From Oscillospiraceae bacterium (lineage in GTDB: Bacteria > Bacillota > Clostridia > Oscillospirales > Oscillospiraceae), in the NCBI GenBank assembly GCA_022800755.1, contig JAAWQX010000030.1, positions 1 to 64,000 on the forward strand: a stretch of 64,000 bases of DNA, in the 5' to 3' direction. The notes under the pieces were generated by a model, which saw only the letters and a program-made list of their open reading frames with translations, did no database searches and was not told the DNA's origin. Positions 50,870-59,411 of this stretch are shown piece after piece; positions within the stretch are counted from its first letter, which is position 1, and each line of letters starts with the position of its first letter. A program made the position numbers and the translations under genes.

Positions 50870-52204
50870 TTATGGCAAAAACGGGAAGGCCCACATGAAC
50901 AGTGCGCACACCAGCGTACCGCAGGCAGTAGCCACAGTGGTAGCGACGAACATGGGCGGATAACCGTCTTTCATATCCAAATCAGCAAGGCCCAGGTTAA
51001 TGATCACAGCGGTGCCATAAGGCAGGGTATCCACGATGGAACAGGCGAAACAGGACACACGATGAATGAAAGCCAACGATAGACCGGCAGCGGTACACTG
51101 TTCAGTCACCATGGGCACGGCTACACGGATGGCCGCGGTGGAGGAACTGGTCAGAGCGGCAATCAGGCATACAGCCACCACCAGGATTATTGCTGCAGGC
51201 AGATTCAGATTGAACACACCATCCAGCATATTCTGGAACTCGGGCAAATTCTGGACAATGGTAGTGAAGCCCACGATGGAACCCACGGCGCTACAGGGGC
51301 CGAAGGCCATAGTGCCGGCGGCAGTGAACACATCCAGCATCTCGTTGGTGCGCTTCCCTTCCCGCTTGGGTAAATACTTCCAGAACAGGGCCACAGACAG
51401 CAACCATGCGATCATAGTCGCCGTGAAGATATTCAGGGAGAGAACATTGAACAACAGGATCAGTGCCAGCAGGGGCAGAATGGCAAGCAACGCACTGGGG
51501 CGTTCCTGGTCGTCCGGCGCCACCACGTCCTTGGGGCCATAGGCAAACGTTTTACCCTTGGCCACATCTTTTTTGATCATGATGGTGGTAAGAAAGGTGG
51601 TCACGGCAATCTCCGTGACACAGGCTACAATGCCTCCGCAGAGACCGGCGTAAGACGGGGTGCCCAGAGTCTGCATGGCCAGGATGTTCACCAGCTCCGC
51701 AGAACCGGGACCGGACATGGCAAAGGTGTAGACACCGCAGCTGAGGATTCCCATGACAAAACGCTTGGGGACGCCGGCACGCTCCATCAGGCGCAGCGCG
51801 ATGGGGTACATGGCGATGAGGGTGACCAGAGCGTTCAGACCACAATAGGCTAGCAACGCCGAGGCAAAAGCCATGGCCAGAATGCAGGACACATACTTCC
51901 GGGTAGCAGAAGCGCTGTCCTTGAACAGTGCATCGGCGATGGTGTCACCCACAGCGTTCACGGCACCGGAACGGTTATACACCTGCGCCAGCAGGCTTCC
52001 AGAGAAAATCGGCGGAAACAAGGACTTGAACATAGAGCAGAATCCTTCAAAATAGGGACCTACCATGGTCTCGCCAAAGGGCAGGCCATTCAGAAAGATG
52101 ACCACCGTCGCCGCAGTGATACCGACCATAATGGGGCTCCATCGGCGGATCATCAGTGTGATGACTACGGCTAAGCCCAGAAAAATGCTCAGATAGCCTA
52201 ACAT
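50870..52204 (-). CDS. GntP-like permease, module 3, paralogue 2 (444 aa)
   Basis: Aligns end to end with the carrier at 49296 (LSIFLGLAVVITLMIRRWSPIMVGI, FPPIFSGSLLAQVYNRSGAVNAVGDTIADALF, FAYGPKDVVAPDDQERP, ALTSSSTAAIRVAVPMVTEQC). GGAGATAAAGAG precedes the ATG. It lies 43 bases downstream of the SDR of module 3, so OYE-SDR-GntP2 probably form one transcript. The 240-base gap to GntP1 shows no gene. Confidence 0.8.
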   Translation of the reverse strand: MLGYLSIFLGLAVVITLMIRRWSPIMVGITAATVVIFLNGLPFGETMVGPYFEGFCSMFKSLFPPIFSGSLLAQVYNRSGAVNAVGDTIADALFKDSASATRKYVSCILAMAFASALLAYCGLNALVTLIAMYPIALRLMERAGVPKRFVMGILSCGVYTFAMSGPGSAELVNILAMQTLGTPSYAGLCGGIVACVTEIAVTTFLTTIMIKKDVAKGKTFAYGPKDVVAPDDQERPSALLAILPLLALILLFNVLSLNIFTATMIAWLLSVALFWKYLPKREGKRTNEMLDVFTAAGTMAFGPCSAVGSIVGFTTIVQNLPEFQNMLDGVFNLNLPAAIILVVAVCLIAALTSSSTAAIRVAVPMVTEQCTAAGLSLAFIHRVSCFACSIVDTLPYGTAVIINLGLADLDMKDGYPPMFVATTVATACGTLVCALFMWAFPFLP

Positions 52205-52247
52205 CTCTTTATCTCCTTTACTTTTCTTTGTGCATTGTGAAAAGAAG

Positions 52248-52994
52248 TTATACCATGGTGGTTCCGCCGTTCATGGATACTACCTGGCCGGTGATAAAAT
52301 CGGAAGCCAGGAAATAATGCACGATGTGGTGCATTTCGGTAAGTTCCCCGGCACGCTGTAGCGGGCAGCCCTTGGTTCGGGTCTCCATGAGTTCAGGGTC
52401 GATGCGCACAGCATCCCAGTACATATCGGTCTTATGGGCACCGGGGGCAATGGCGTTGACCTGGATGTTGTACTGCCCCAGGTCGATAGCCATGGCCTGG
52501 GTCATGCCACGCACCGCGAATTTGGAGGCGGAATAGGCAAGGGACCCTTTGGCTGCCCGCAGTCCGGCGGCAGAGCAGAGGTGAATAATCTTACCAAAGT
52601 GGTTGGCGATCATCAGATCCACAAAATAGCGGGTCATAAAAAACGTTCCCTTGACATTGACATCCACCACATCGCAGAAATCCTTAGTGTTCATGGTCTC
52701 GGTGGGCTGATTGGTGTAGATGCCAGCGTTGTTGACGAGGACAGCTAGGCCGGTACCCATCTCCTGTTCGGCCCAGGCACGGAAAGCGATGACTTCCTCC
52801 TCGTTGCGGATGTTGATCTGATAAGTCTTGACGGTCACACCGTACTTGTTTTCTAGGTCCGCTTTCACGGCAGCGGCCTTGTCGGCGTTCTCCCGGTAAG
52901 TGATGATTAGGTCATAGCCGTCCATGGCCAGACCTTCTGCGCAAGCTGCACCCAACCCACGGGATGCACCAGTGACGATAGCGTATTTTGACAT
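52248..52994 (-). CDS. SDR oxidoreductase, module 3 (248 aa)
   Basis: VTGASRGLG (8-16), NNAG near 88-91, LAYSASKFA with the catalytic Tyr-Lys pair, and NGGTTMV at the end. It is a classical SDR, less close to the SDRs of modules 1 and 2 than they are to each other, and nearer in style to FabG. AAAGGAAG site. It follows the OYE of the module after a 128-base gap that contains a hairpin. Confidence 0.85.
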   Translation of the reverse strand: MSKYAIVTGASRGLGAACAEGLAMDGYDLIITYRENADKAAAVKADLENKYGVTVKTYQINIRNEEEVIAFRAWAEQEMGTGLAVLVNNAGIYTNQPTETMNTKDFCDVVDVNVKGTFFMTRYFVDLMIANHFGKIIHLCSAAGLRAAKGSLAYSASKFAVRGMTQAMAIDLGQYNIQVNAIAPGAHKTDMYWDAVRIDPELMETRTKGCPLQRAGELTEMHHIVHYFLASDFITGQVVSMNGGTTMV

Positions 52995-53056
52995 ATTGTC
53001 GCTTCCTTTCAGCAGGTTTCTTTTAATTTCGTCGTTTTTTTGACAATATCCCCTCT

Positions 53057-53092
53057 GAAATCAGGAAGTGCAAAATAGCACTTCCTGATTTC
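53057..53092 (-). promoter_or_regulatory. Intercistronic hairpin in module 3
   Basis: Perfect 15-base arms GAAATCAGGAAGTGC and GCACTTCCTGATTTC around AAAATA, between the OYE stop and the SDR start. There is no T-run, so it is probably an RNA stability or partial-termination element. Confidence 0.6.
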
Positions 53093-53122
53093 GGTGGAGA
53101 GAAAGGAGCACAAATGGAAGTC

Positions 53123-55060
53123 TTATTCATCTTCCAGTACACGGATGTAATGATAGCCTTGGTGAATAGCGTTGATAATCTTGCCGGGCTTTATATTGTC
53201 ACCCACCTGCACACACTCGTAACCCGCGTTCAGAATATCGGTGTAGAGGGTGTGGTCTGCCTTGAAGCCCGCGGCGAATACCACGTTGTCGCAGGAAATT
53301 TTCTCTGTTTCGCCATCCTTGTTGATAACCATAACACCATCATCCAGGATCTCAGTCAGCTTGGTACTGCAACGAATATCAGTGCCGGAGTTTTCCACCA
53401 AATAGCGGATATTCTGGTCATTAGCCACGAAATGATCAGCGGTACGCAGAATGTCATCCAGCAGTTCGATCATCACAACTTCCTTGCCCTGCATCCGCAG
53501 CTCGGTGGACAGTTCACAGCCCACTTCGCCGGCACCAATTACCACCACTTTCCCGCCCACTGCCTTTTGCTTCAGCAGGACAGGCACGGCGGTACTCACA
53601 TGGGGTTTGTCTGCACCGGGGACGGGGATAACCACAGGATTTGCCCCGGTGGCAACCACCACGAAATCCGGGTCAATCCTTCTCACGTCGTCCATGGTGA
53701 TCTCGGTGTTCAAATGGAGATCTACACCGAATTTCACAATTTGGCGCTTCAGGTATTCCACCTGCGCCTTTACGTCTGCCTTAAACCGAGGCGCACCCGC
53801 TGCTGCCATGATGCCGCCCATGTAGGAATTCTTTTCGTAAAGTGACACCCGATAACCGCGCTCGGCAGCAGTAGCAGCGGCCTTCATACCGCCGGGGCCA
53901 GCACCGATGACGAGGATCTTCAGATCGCTCTTGGCGGGTTCCAGTCTGAACTCTCCTTCCCGCATTCCGTGTACGTTCACAGCGCATGGACGGGAGTGAC
54001 CCTTCATGGCATTAAAATGGCATTCACCGCAACCGATGCAGGGGTTAATGTCATCCAACTTGCCTTTTTTAACTTTGTTTGCCCAGTGGGGATCGGCAAT
54101 CAGGCCGTGACCTATGGCCACCAGATCAATCACACCATCGGAAACGGCTTTCTCGGCCACGTCAGCGTGGTTCAGTTTGCCGTGGGCCATAAGGGGAATC
54201 TTATCGCCGATGGCGGCTCTCACCAGCGGCGCGGCATCCAGATCGAAGCCTTCCGGCTGGTAAACGGAACTGACCATTCTCCAACGGCAGGAGTAGGCGC
54301 CACGGCCGAAGTGAATCATATCCACCAGACCGGAATCAGCCAGATATTTCGCAATGGCCAGGCCCTCCTCAATGGGCCGTTCATCATCGTCCACGCTGTC
54401 CAGGGTCATCTTGATGGCGATGGGATAGTCCGGGCCACAGGCGCTGCGGACTTCCTCCACAATCTCCCGCAGGAACCGCTGACGGTTTTCAAAGCTACCG
54501 CCGTACTCGTCGGTGCGGTGGTTCCACTTGGCAGAAGTGAACTGATCGATGAGGTAGCCGCCATATGCGTGGATCTCGATGATATCCACCCCAGCGTTCT
54601 TGGCCAGTTTTGCGGATTCGCCCATGGCCTTCACAAGGCTCTTCACACCCTCGGTGGGAAGTTCCCGGCAGATCAATTCCGGCACATAGTAGTTAGGCAC
54701 GGGGCTTGCGGAATACGGAGGGGTATGGGGATCGATCCAATTCATCCTACCAATTCCGGGAGACAACTGAATGCCAAACTTAGCGCCGTAGAAATGCACT
54801 CGTTCTGCCACCAGATGCAGCATATAAACGTCTTTGGTGTTGGTGAGCTTCTGGCAGGGTGCCGGTTCAAATTCCGTGGAGGCCACCACCGCACCGGTCA
54901 TCACTAGGCCGCAACCACCCTTTGCACGCTCGCCATAATAATTCACATCTCGCATATTAAAGGCGTTGGTGGTATCGGTGGTGGTGCCCATGGGAGCCAT
55001 AACGATTCGGTTTTTCAGCGTTATGTTCCCAATCTTGATAGGCTCGAACAGCTTGTTCAT
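53123..55060 (-). CDS. OYE/enoate reductase-type flavoenzyme, module 3 (645 aa)
   Basis: FMN barrel with EIHAYGGYLIDQF (Y169) and NHRTDEYGG. The iron-sulfur cysteines have a slightly different spacing (C341, C344, C347, C359: CIGCGECHFN...RPCAVN). FAD motif IGAGPGGMKAA; NADH motif VIGAGEVGCELS. It is more divergent than the module 1 and 2 enzymes, so it may take a different substrate. CAAGGAGA site. Divergent from the third TetR gene. Confidence 0.9.
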   Translation of the reverse strand: MNKLFEPIKIGNITLKNRIVMAPMGTTTDTTNAFNMRDVNYYGERAKGGCGLVMTGAVVASTEFEPAPCQKLTNTKDVYMLHLVAERVHFYGAKFGIQLSPGIGRMNWIDPHTPPYSASPVPNYYVPELICRELPTEGVKSLVKAMGESAKLAKNAGVDIIEIHAYGGYLIDQFTSAKWNHRTDEYGGSFENRQRFLREIVEEVRSACGPDYPIAIKMTLDSVDDDERPIEEGLAIAKYLADSGLVDMIHFGRGAYSCRWRMVSSVYQPEGFDLDAAPLVRAAIGDKIPLMAHGKLNHADVAEKAVSDGVIDLVAIGHGLIADPHWANKVKKGKLDDINPCIGCGECHFNAMKGHSRPCAVNVHGMREGEFRLEPAKSDLKILVIGAGPGGMKAAATAAERGYRVSLYEKNSYMGGIMAAAGAPRFKADVKAQVEYLKRQIVKFGVDLHLNTEITMDDVRRIDPDFVVVATGANPVVIPVPGADKPHVSTAVPVLLKQKAVGGKVVVIGAGEVGCELSTELRMQGKEVVMIELLDDILRTADHFVANDQNIRYLVENSGTDIRCSTKLTEILDDGVMVINKDGETEKISCDNVVFAAGFKADHTLYTDILNAGYECVQVGDNIKPGKIINAIHQGYHYIRVLEDE

Positions 55061-55364
55061 TATGATCTCTCCTTGTTCTATAATATAGTTTTCTAATAAT
55101 TCGTCTTATTGGATATTTATTGAAATTTTGTGCAAATGGGTATATAATGTACAAATATATGGTTGACTGGTGCGCATCGCAAAATACCGAGCGCTCATAT
55201 AATATAATATCAAAGGCCTTTCCATATAGTTTTCTGTATTCATTTTAATTACACCCTAGTCACATTTAAAATATTACACCCTTGTGATTTAGATGTTAAT
55301 CCGGCATTTGTTATAATGTTGTCAATTTATTTTTGTGCATTTTGTGTCGAATAGGAGCATTATT
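55061..55364. promoter_or_regulatory. Divergent control region of module 3
   Basis: A very AT-rich 304-base gap. TTACACCCT occurs twice as a direct repeat (55249-55257 and 55274-55282), and ATATAGTTTTCT occurs twice (55083-55094 and 55224-55235). These are candidate regulator or promoter elements. No palindrome as clear as those of the other modules was found, and no gene. Confidence 0.45.
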
Positions 55365-55976
55365 GTGAAGACTTTATCCAAAAAGCCAGGCGGAGCCAAG
55401 GAAAAAATTCGAAATGAAGCCATCAAATTGTTCAAAGAGTATGGCTACGAAAATGTTACCGTAGTGCAAATTTGTGAAGCCGCCGGCATCACAAAGCGCA
55501 CCTTTTATTACCACTTTTCCGCAAAAGACGAGATCGTGGATGGAATTGTGGGTCATGTGGGCCATAATACGGAGCAAATGGCTGATGCATTGCTCCATCA
55601 AGAAACCAATGTGGGCGTTCTGTGGGCCATGATGCGCAATTATGCTGTGGACGCGGAAGAAAACGGTCCTGTCATCACGGCGCAGGTTTATATCAACATC
55701 CTGCAGCGCGGCGCTACTGAAGTTTTTCCAGATGACATGGTGCTGTTCAACGCTTCAGTGCGCACTATTACCAACGCCCAGATGACCGGCGAGATTGGAA
55801 ACCAACAGCCGCCGAAAGATATCGCCTTTGCCCTGTTCCACGCTTTGCGCAGTGCGGCGTACTCCTGGTGTGCTGCCGGCGGCAGTTATCCGCTTCTGGA
55901 AGAATACAAGCGTATATTCATATCTGTTCTAGATTTTAGAATCCCTCCGGAAAAAGCCTTCGGCGAAGACAGCTAA
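55365..55976 (+). CDS. TetR-family regulator, module 3 (203 aa)
   Basis: Helix-turn-helix at about 8-55 (AKEKIRNEAIKLFKEYGYENVTVVQICEAAGITKRTFYYHFSAKDEIVDGI) and a helical C-terminal domain. I chose the GTG at 55365 because AGGAGC lies 6 bases upstream; an ATG at 55335 has no site. It is divergent from OYE-SDR-GntP of module 3. Confidence 0.85.
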   Translation: MKTLSKKPGGAKEKIRNEAIKLFKEYGYENVTVVQICEAAGITKRTFYYHFSAKDEIVDGIVGHVGHNTEQMADALLHQETNVGVLWAMMRNYAVDAEENGPVITAQVYINILQRGATEVFPDDMVLFNASVRTITNAQMTGEIGNQQPPKDIAFALFHALRSAAYSWCAAGGSYPLLEEYKRIFISVLDFRIPPEKAFGEDS

Positions 55977-56063
55977 ACACAGAACGACCCGTTGTGACAA
56001 GAACAACATGATGTGACCCAGCACCGTGATGATCCCACTAATCCACCCAGCCTTAATAAACAC

Positions 56064-56106
56064 AAAACCCTCACGACATCCATCTCAGGATATCGTGAGG
56101 GTTGTT
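56064..56106 (+). terminator. Terminator after the module 3 TetR gene
   Basis: AACCCTCACGA and TCGTGAGGGTT arms, preceded by A and followed by GTTATAT. The rest of the 340-base gap up to the DUF6550 leader shows nothing further. Confidence 0.7.
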
Positions 56107-56363
56107 ATATCATGCGGGTCCTTGTGTTTCGAAGTTTTTACAAAAAATAGAAAATATTTTTTGACAGTAAGGGACATACCAACGCCCTCAGCATACTGTC
56201 ACACTAAGACGACTACTGGCAGGCTTCATTTGGTCATAGTATGACAAACTCCCGTTCGTGGATCAGGAATCAAATTGCTGGAAATTCCGAAAAGTTTCAG
56301 TAGCTATTCCGTCCGAAGTGTGGTATGTGTTGTGGTTACCAAAAACAAAGGAGTGGTACCACA

Positions 56364-56750
56364 ATGAGGAAAGCACTCATATCCACAACCATTCTCTGCA
56401 CAGCGATTTGTATCGGGGTACATTCGCAGACAAACAAAGTGGAGGAACCAATCATCACACCAGAACCAATGCAAGTAGAAGTCACAACAACGTCGACACC
56501 CATGCCAGATCCAGACAAAGAAATCACTGTGCCAGAAAGCGAAGAACCCGTCAGCAAAGTCATAGAACCCACGCCAGCTCCTGAACCTGCGATTCAGCAA
56601 CCAGCAACCAGCAACCAATGAATCTGTACAAGCCGGAGATATGGTCTACGTTCCCGGCTTCGGTTTGATTGAGAGCCAGGGTGAAGGGACAGTCACCTAC
56701 AATGAAGGAATGCGCGAGAATGGCAACAAGGTTGGCATCATGGGATAAGG
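56364..56750 (+). pseudogene. DUF6550-type small secreted/membrane protein, frameshifted at a heptamer repeat
   Basis: MRKALISTTILCTAICIGVHSQT gives an N-terminal membrane segment, then a Pro/Glu-rich stretch (EEPIITPEP, PTPAPEP) and a stop at 56619-56621. In the next frame the usual conserved end follows (GDMVYVPGFGLIESQG ... ENGNKVGIMG) to the TAA at 56748-56750. The switch falls on three tandem copies of CAGCAAC (56595-56615). Loss of one 7-base unit would restore a single 128-residue-scale frame. The family is regularly found directly upstream of integrases in clostridial elements. Function unknown. Confidence 0.75.
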
Positions 56751-56760
56751 AGGGACAGGC

Positions 56761-57918
56761 ATGGCAAAACGCAGAGCAAATGGTGAAGGCAGTATCCGCA
56801 AACGGGCAGATGGACGCTGGGAAGGCCGGTAAACCGTTGGATATGATGCGAAAACGGGAAAGCAGAAATTCAAGAACGTCCTTGGCAGGACACAGTCTGA
56901 GGTAAAAGAAAAACTCAAAACTGCCATTGAGGAAACTCGTGACTTAGACATCAGCCGAGTAGACCAGTTCACCCTATCAGAATGGCTCCGCTACTGGCTG
57001 GACAATTACGGAAAGGTTTACCTCCGTCCATCTTCATTAACCAACTACACTGGATTCCTCGACAGCCAAATCTCCAACGACAAAATCGGAAACATCAAGC
57101 TAAACAAGCTAACTACTAACGACCTACAACAATTCTACAACCGTATGAGCGAATCAGGTCGGGTACAGAGAAAAGAATCGCAGGCCAAGCCGAAAGGCTT
57201 GTCTGCAAAATCAGTACGCAATATTCACTGCTTCATCTCCCACGTCATGAACCGTGCAATCGACGAAAGACTCATTTCTGAGTATCCAGCAAGCCGCTGC
57301 ATTCTTCCCAAGAAAGAGCAAAAGGAAATTGAGATTCTCCCTCTGACCGACCTGCAAAAATTCTTTGAGGAAGCCAAGAACAGCGGTGTCTTTGAACTTT
57401 ACTACACCGAACTGGCAACAGGCCTACGCCGGGGTGAGTTACTGGGATTGAAGTGGACAGACATAGACTTCAACGCCAACAGTATCTATATTCAAAGGCA
57501 AATCACCAGAACAGACGGAGAAGTAAAGGAATCCCCTCTCAAGACCAAGAACGCATATCGGCAGATTATCGTACCGCCAGAAGTGGCAGAAATCCTAAAA
57601 CAGAAGCAAGAGCAAGAAAACGGTTTCAGCGAATATGTATTCTCCTCCCCTACCGGCGGCCCCATCTCGCCGGACAGTGTTCTGAAAATGCTGCACCGAG
57701 TTCTGAAACGGGCGGGATTAGAAAAGGTCCGCTTCCACGCATTGCGCCATACTTTCGCAACCATGGCACTGCAAAACGGCGTGGATGTAAAGACCCTCTC
57801 CGGCCTCCTCGGACACTACTCCGCGGGCTTCACCCTGGACACCTACGGCCACATCACTCCAGCGATGAAGCAAGATGCCGCCGAAAAAGTAGGTTCCTTC
57901 CTCTCCGCTGCTCTTTAA
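56761..57918 (+). pseudogene. int: Tyrosine integrase (copy B), one in-frame stop at codon 24
   Basis: It starts MAKRRANGEGSIRKRADG, then WEGR-stop-TVGYDAKTGKQ. The TAA at 56830-56832 stands where relatives usually have Tyr. Beyond it the frame is open to 57918, with an SAM-like core-binding domain (FTLSEWLRYWLDNYGKVYLRPSSL) and the full catalytic set: R in ATGLRRGELLGL, HALRHTFA (HxxR), and GHYSAGFTLDTYGH (H and Y). Only the stop blocks a complete 385-residue enzyme. It lies 10 bases after the DUF6550 gene and 120 bases before the tRNA-Arg fragment. Confidence 0.85.
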
Positions 57919-58000
57919 GCCTTTCCGCTACCAACTCCCGTATGGGTCACGGTATGGGTCAGCGCAAATTCACACCCTCCAAAAAGTTCCCAAAAACAGC

Positions 58001-58037
58001 AAAACAGGCCTGAAACTCACGTTTCAGGCCTGTTTTT
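58001..58037. terminator. Bidirectional terminator between integrase B and the tRNA-Arg fragment
   Basis: AACAGGCCTGAAAC and GTTTCAGGCCTGTT arms with A- and T-runs. It serves integrase B and possibly the minus-strand tRNA. Confidence 0.85.
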
Positions 58038-58081
58038 GGCACGCCGTAAGGGATTCGAACCCCTGACCTTCTGGTCCGTAG
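58037..58081 (-). other. tRNA-Arg(ACG) 3' half, probable attachment site
   Basis: Read on the minus strand: CTACGGA anticodon loop (ACG), CCAGA stem strand, a short variable loop, CAGGG GTTCGAATC CCTTA-type T-arm, an ACGGCGT-like acceptor strand, and GCCA. The 5' half is absent; upstream bases (CCGCAG) cannot pair with the anticodon stem. The break in the anticodon loop is the usual crossover point of tRNA-targeting integrases. No complete copy lies in the window. Confidence 0.7.
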
Positions 58082-58297
58082 CTGCGGTCAGGACCTGAAT
58101 TGGGTACTTTGGGGGCATTTCCAGCGCTTTTCGCTCGGATAAATTTGCTTTTTGAGCTCCTTTGCTCCGTTGTCTCCGCTCGCTGATTTCCTGTTATGGG
58201 TCAAAACATGGGTCAGGCAGAAAGCGCTGCTCAAAATCTGCACCGCAATAAACAAAGAAAAGACTGCTTTCTGAAAAAGGAAAATTCTTATATATTT

Positions 58298-58326
58298 TTG
58301 ACGGGAAGCACAAAAAATGGTATACT
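58298..58326 (+). promoter_or_regulatory. Promoter of the CoiA-like gene
   Basis: TTGACG (58298-58303) and TATACT (58321-58326) with a 17-base spacer. Confidence 0.65.
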
Positions 58327-58354
58327 TTTTAGAAATTAGCTTAGGAGTATCCAT

Positions 58355-59383
58355 ATGGCGAAAAGGCAATTAAATCTAATATCCGCCATCAAAGATGGTG
58401 TGATCACCCAAATTTCAGAAGTACCAAGCGGGCTAAAATGTGGATGTATATGTCCAGCCTGCGGAGCACAACTTGTAGCAAAAAAAGGCTCAAAAATGGT
58501 GCACCATTTTGCCCATCACGCCGGGCAAAACTGTGAGTATGGGTACGAATCTTCACTACATCTAGCTGCAAAAGCGATTCTATCGAAAGCAAAAAAGATG
58601 ATGATTCCAGCTGTATACGTGTCTTTTCCAAACTCCAATAAAAATGACGAGCTAATCAGCGATGCAAAAGAAATTGCTATTGACTCTGTTGAATTAGAGA
58701 AACGGTTTGGAGATGTAATTCCCGATATTGTCATCCACTCTGGAGGGAAGCAATTCTTTGTAGAAATATTCGTTACACATCGAATTGATGAATCAAAGCT
58801 CAAGAAACTCCAATCAGCTAATATTTCAACTATAGAGATTGATTTAAGCAGAAAGGACACAACAATCACTGCCGAAGAACTAACCGGCATTCTCTTAAAC
58901 GACAGCGAGGAGAAAACTTGGAAGTATAACGTCATTGCCAATAAGTATCTCCAACGCTTTTATCAAATCAGCGATCAAAAAGAACTGACATCAAGAGGCT
59001 TTGCATTACAGATTGATGATTGTCCTATCAAATCGCGGACATGGAAGGGAAAGCATTACGCTAATTTTATAGATGACTGCCTATATTGCAAATATTGTAT
59101 TTCTACAGCTTATAACGGCTTCATTCTTTGCTCCGGCAGAGCAAGAGTCTCAACAATTGGTGACTTTGGAATTCCAGAATGTGAACGTGTAAAAAACAGT
59201 GATATTGAAATCGATACAGGAAAAACAGACCGCCTTTTGAACAGCATCTGTCCAAATTGTGGCAACAGGCTGGTTGAAAGAAGGAGTAAATATGGAACAT
59301 TTTGGGGATGCCGTAGCTATCCGCATTGCAGATTTACGGCATCCGTTGATTCAGAAACAGGGGAGATCCTGACAAAATCATAA
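58355..59383 (+). CDS. CoiA-like nuclease-family protein with C-terminal zinc ribbon (342 aa)
   Basis: The N-terminus has the CoiA/zinc-finger start (CGCICPACGAQLVAKKGSKMVHHFAHHAGQNCEYG, about 27-61). A predicted restriction-like core follows (DIVIHSGGKQFFVEIFVTHRID, about 125-146, with the D...E-x-F/V pattern of PD-(D/E)xK nucleases). A topoisomerase-type zinc ribbon ends it (CPNCGNRLVERRSKYGTFWGCRSYPHC, about 298-325). CoiA proteins act in competence, and CoiA-like nucleases recur in defence and mobile loci. Here it opens a unit with an ADP-ribosylglycohydrolase fusion and a HIRAN protein, which favours a nucleic-acid surveillance role. Confidence 0.75.
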   Translation: MAKRQLNLISAIKDGVITQISEVPSGLKCGCICPACGAQLVAKKGSKMVHHFAHHAGQNCEYGYESSLHLAAKAILSKAKKMMIPAVYVSFPNSNKNDELISDAKEIAIDSVELEKRFGDVIPDIVIHSGGKQFFVEIFVTHRIDESKLKKLQSANISTIEIDLSRKDTTITAEELTGILLNDSEEKTWKYNVIANKYLQRFYQISDQKELTSRGFALQIDDCPIKSRTWKGKHYANFIDDCLYCKYCISTAYNGFILCSGRARVSTIGDFGIPECERVKNSDIEIDTGKTDRLLNSICPNCGNRLVERRSKYGTFWGCRSYPHCRFTASVDSETGEILTKS

Positions 59384-59411
59384 ACTATCCAAGCCTATTG
59401 GAGGTGTCAGC

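Noticed and set aside
56595..56615. Start of a CRISPR array or longer satellite
   Set aside because: Only three 7-base units without spacers. No CRISPR-like repeat-spacer pattern was found anywhere in the window.
58037..58110. A complete tRNA-Arg gene on the minus strand
   Set aside because: The sequence before the anticodon loop does not form an anticodon or D stem and has no matching acceptor 5' strand.
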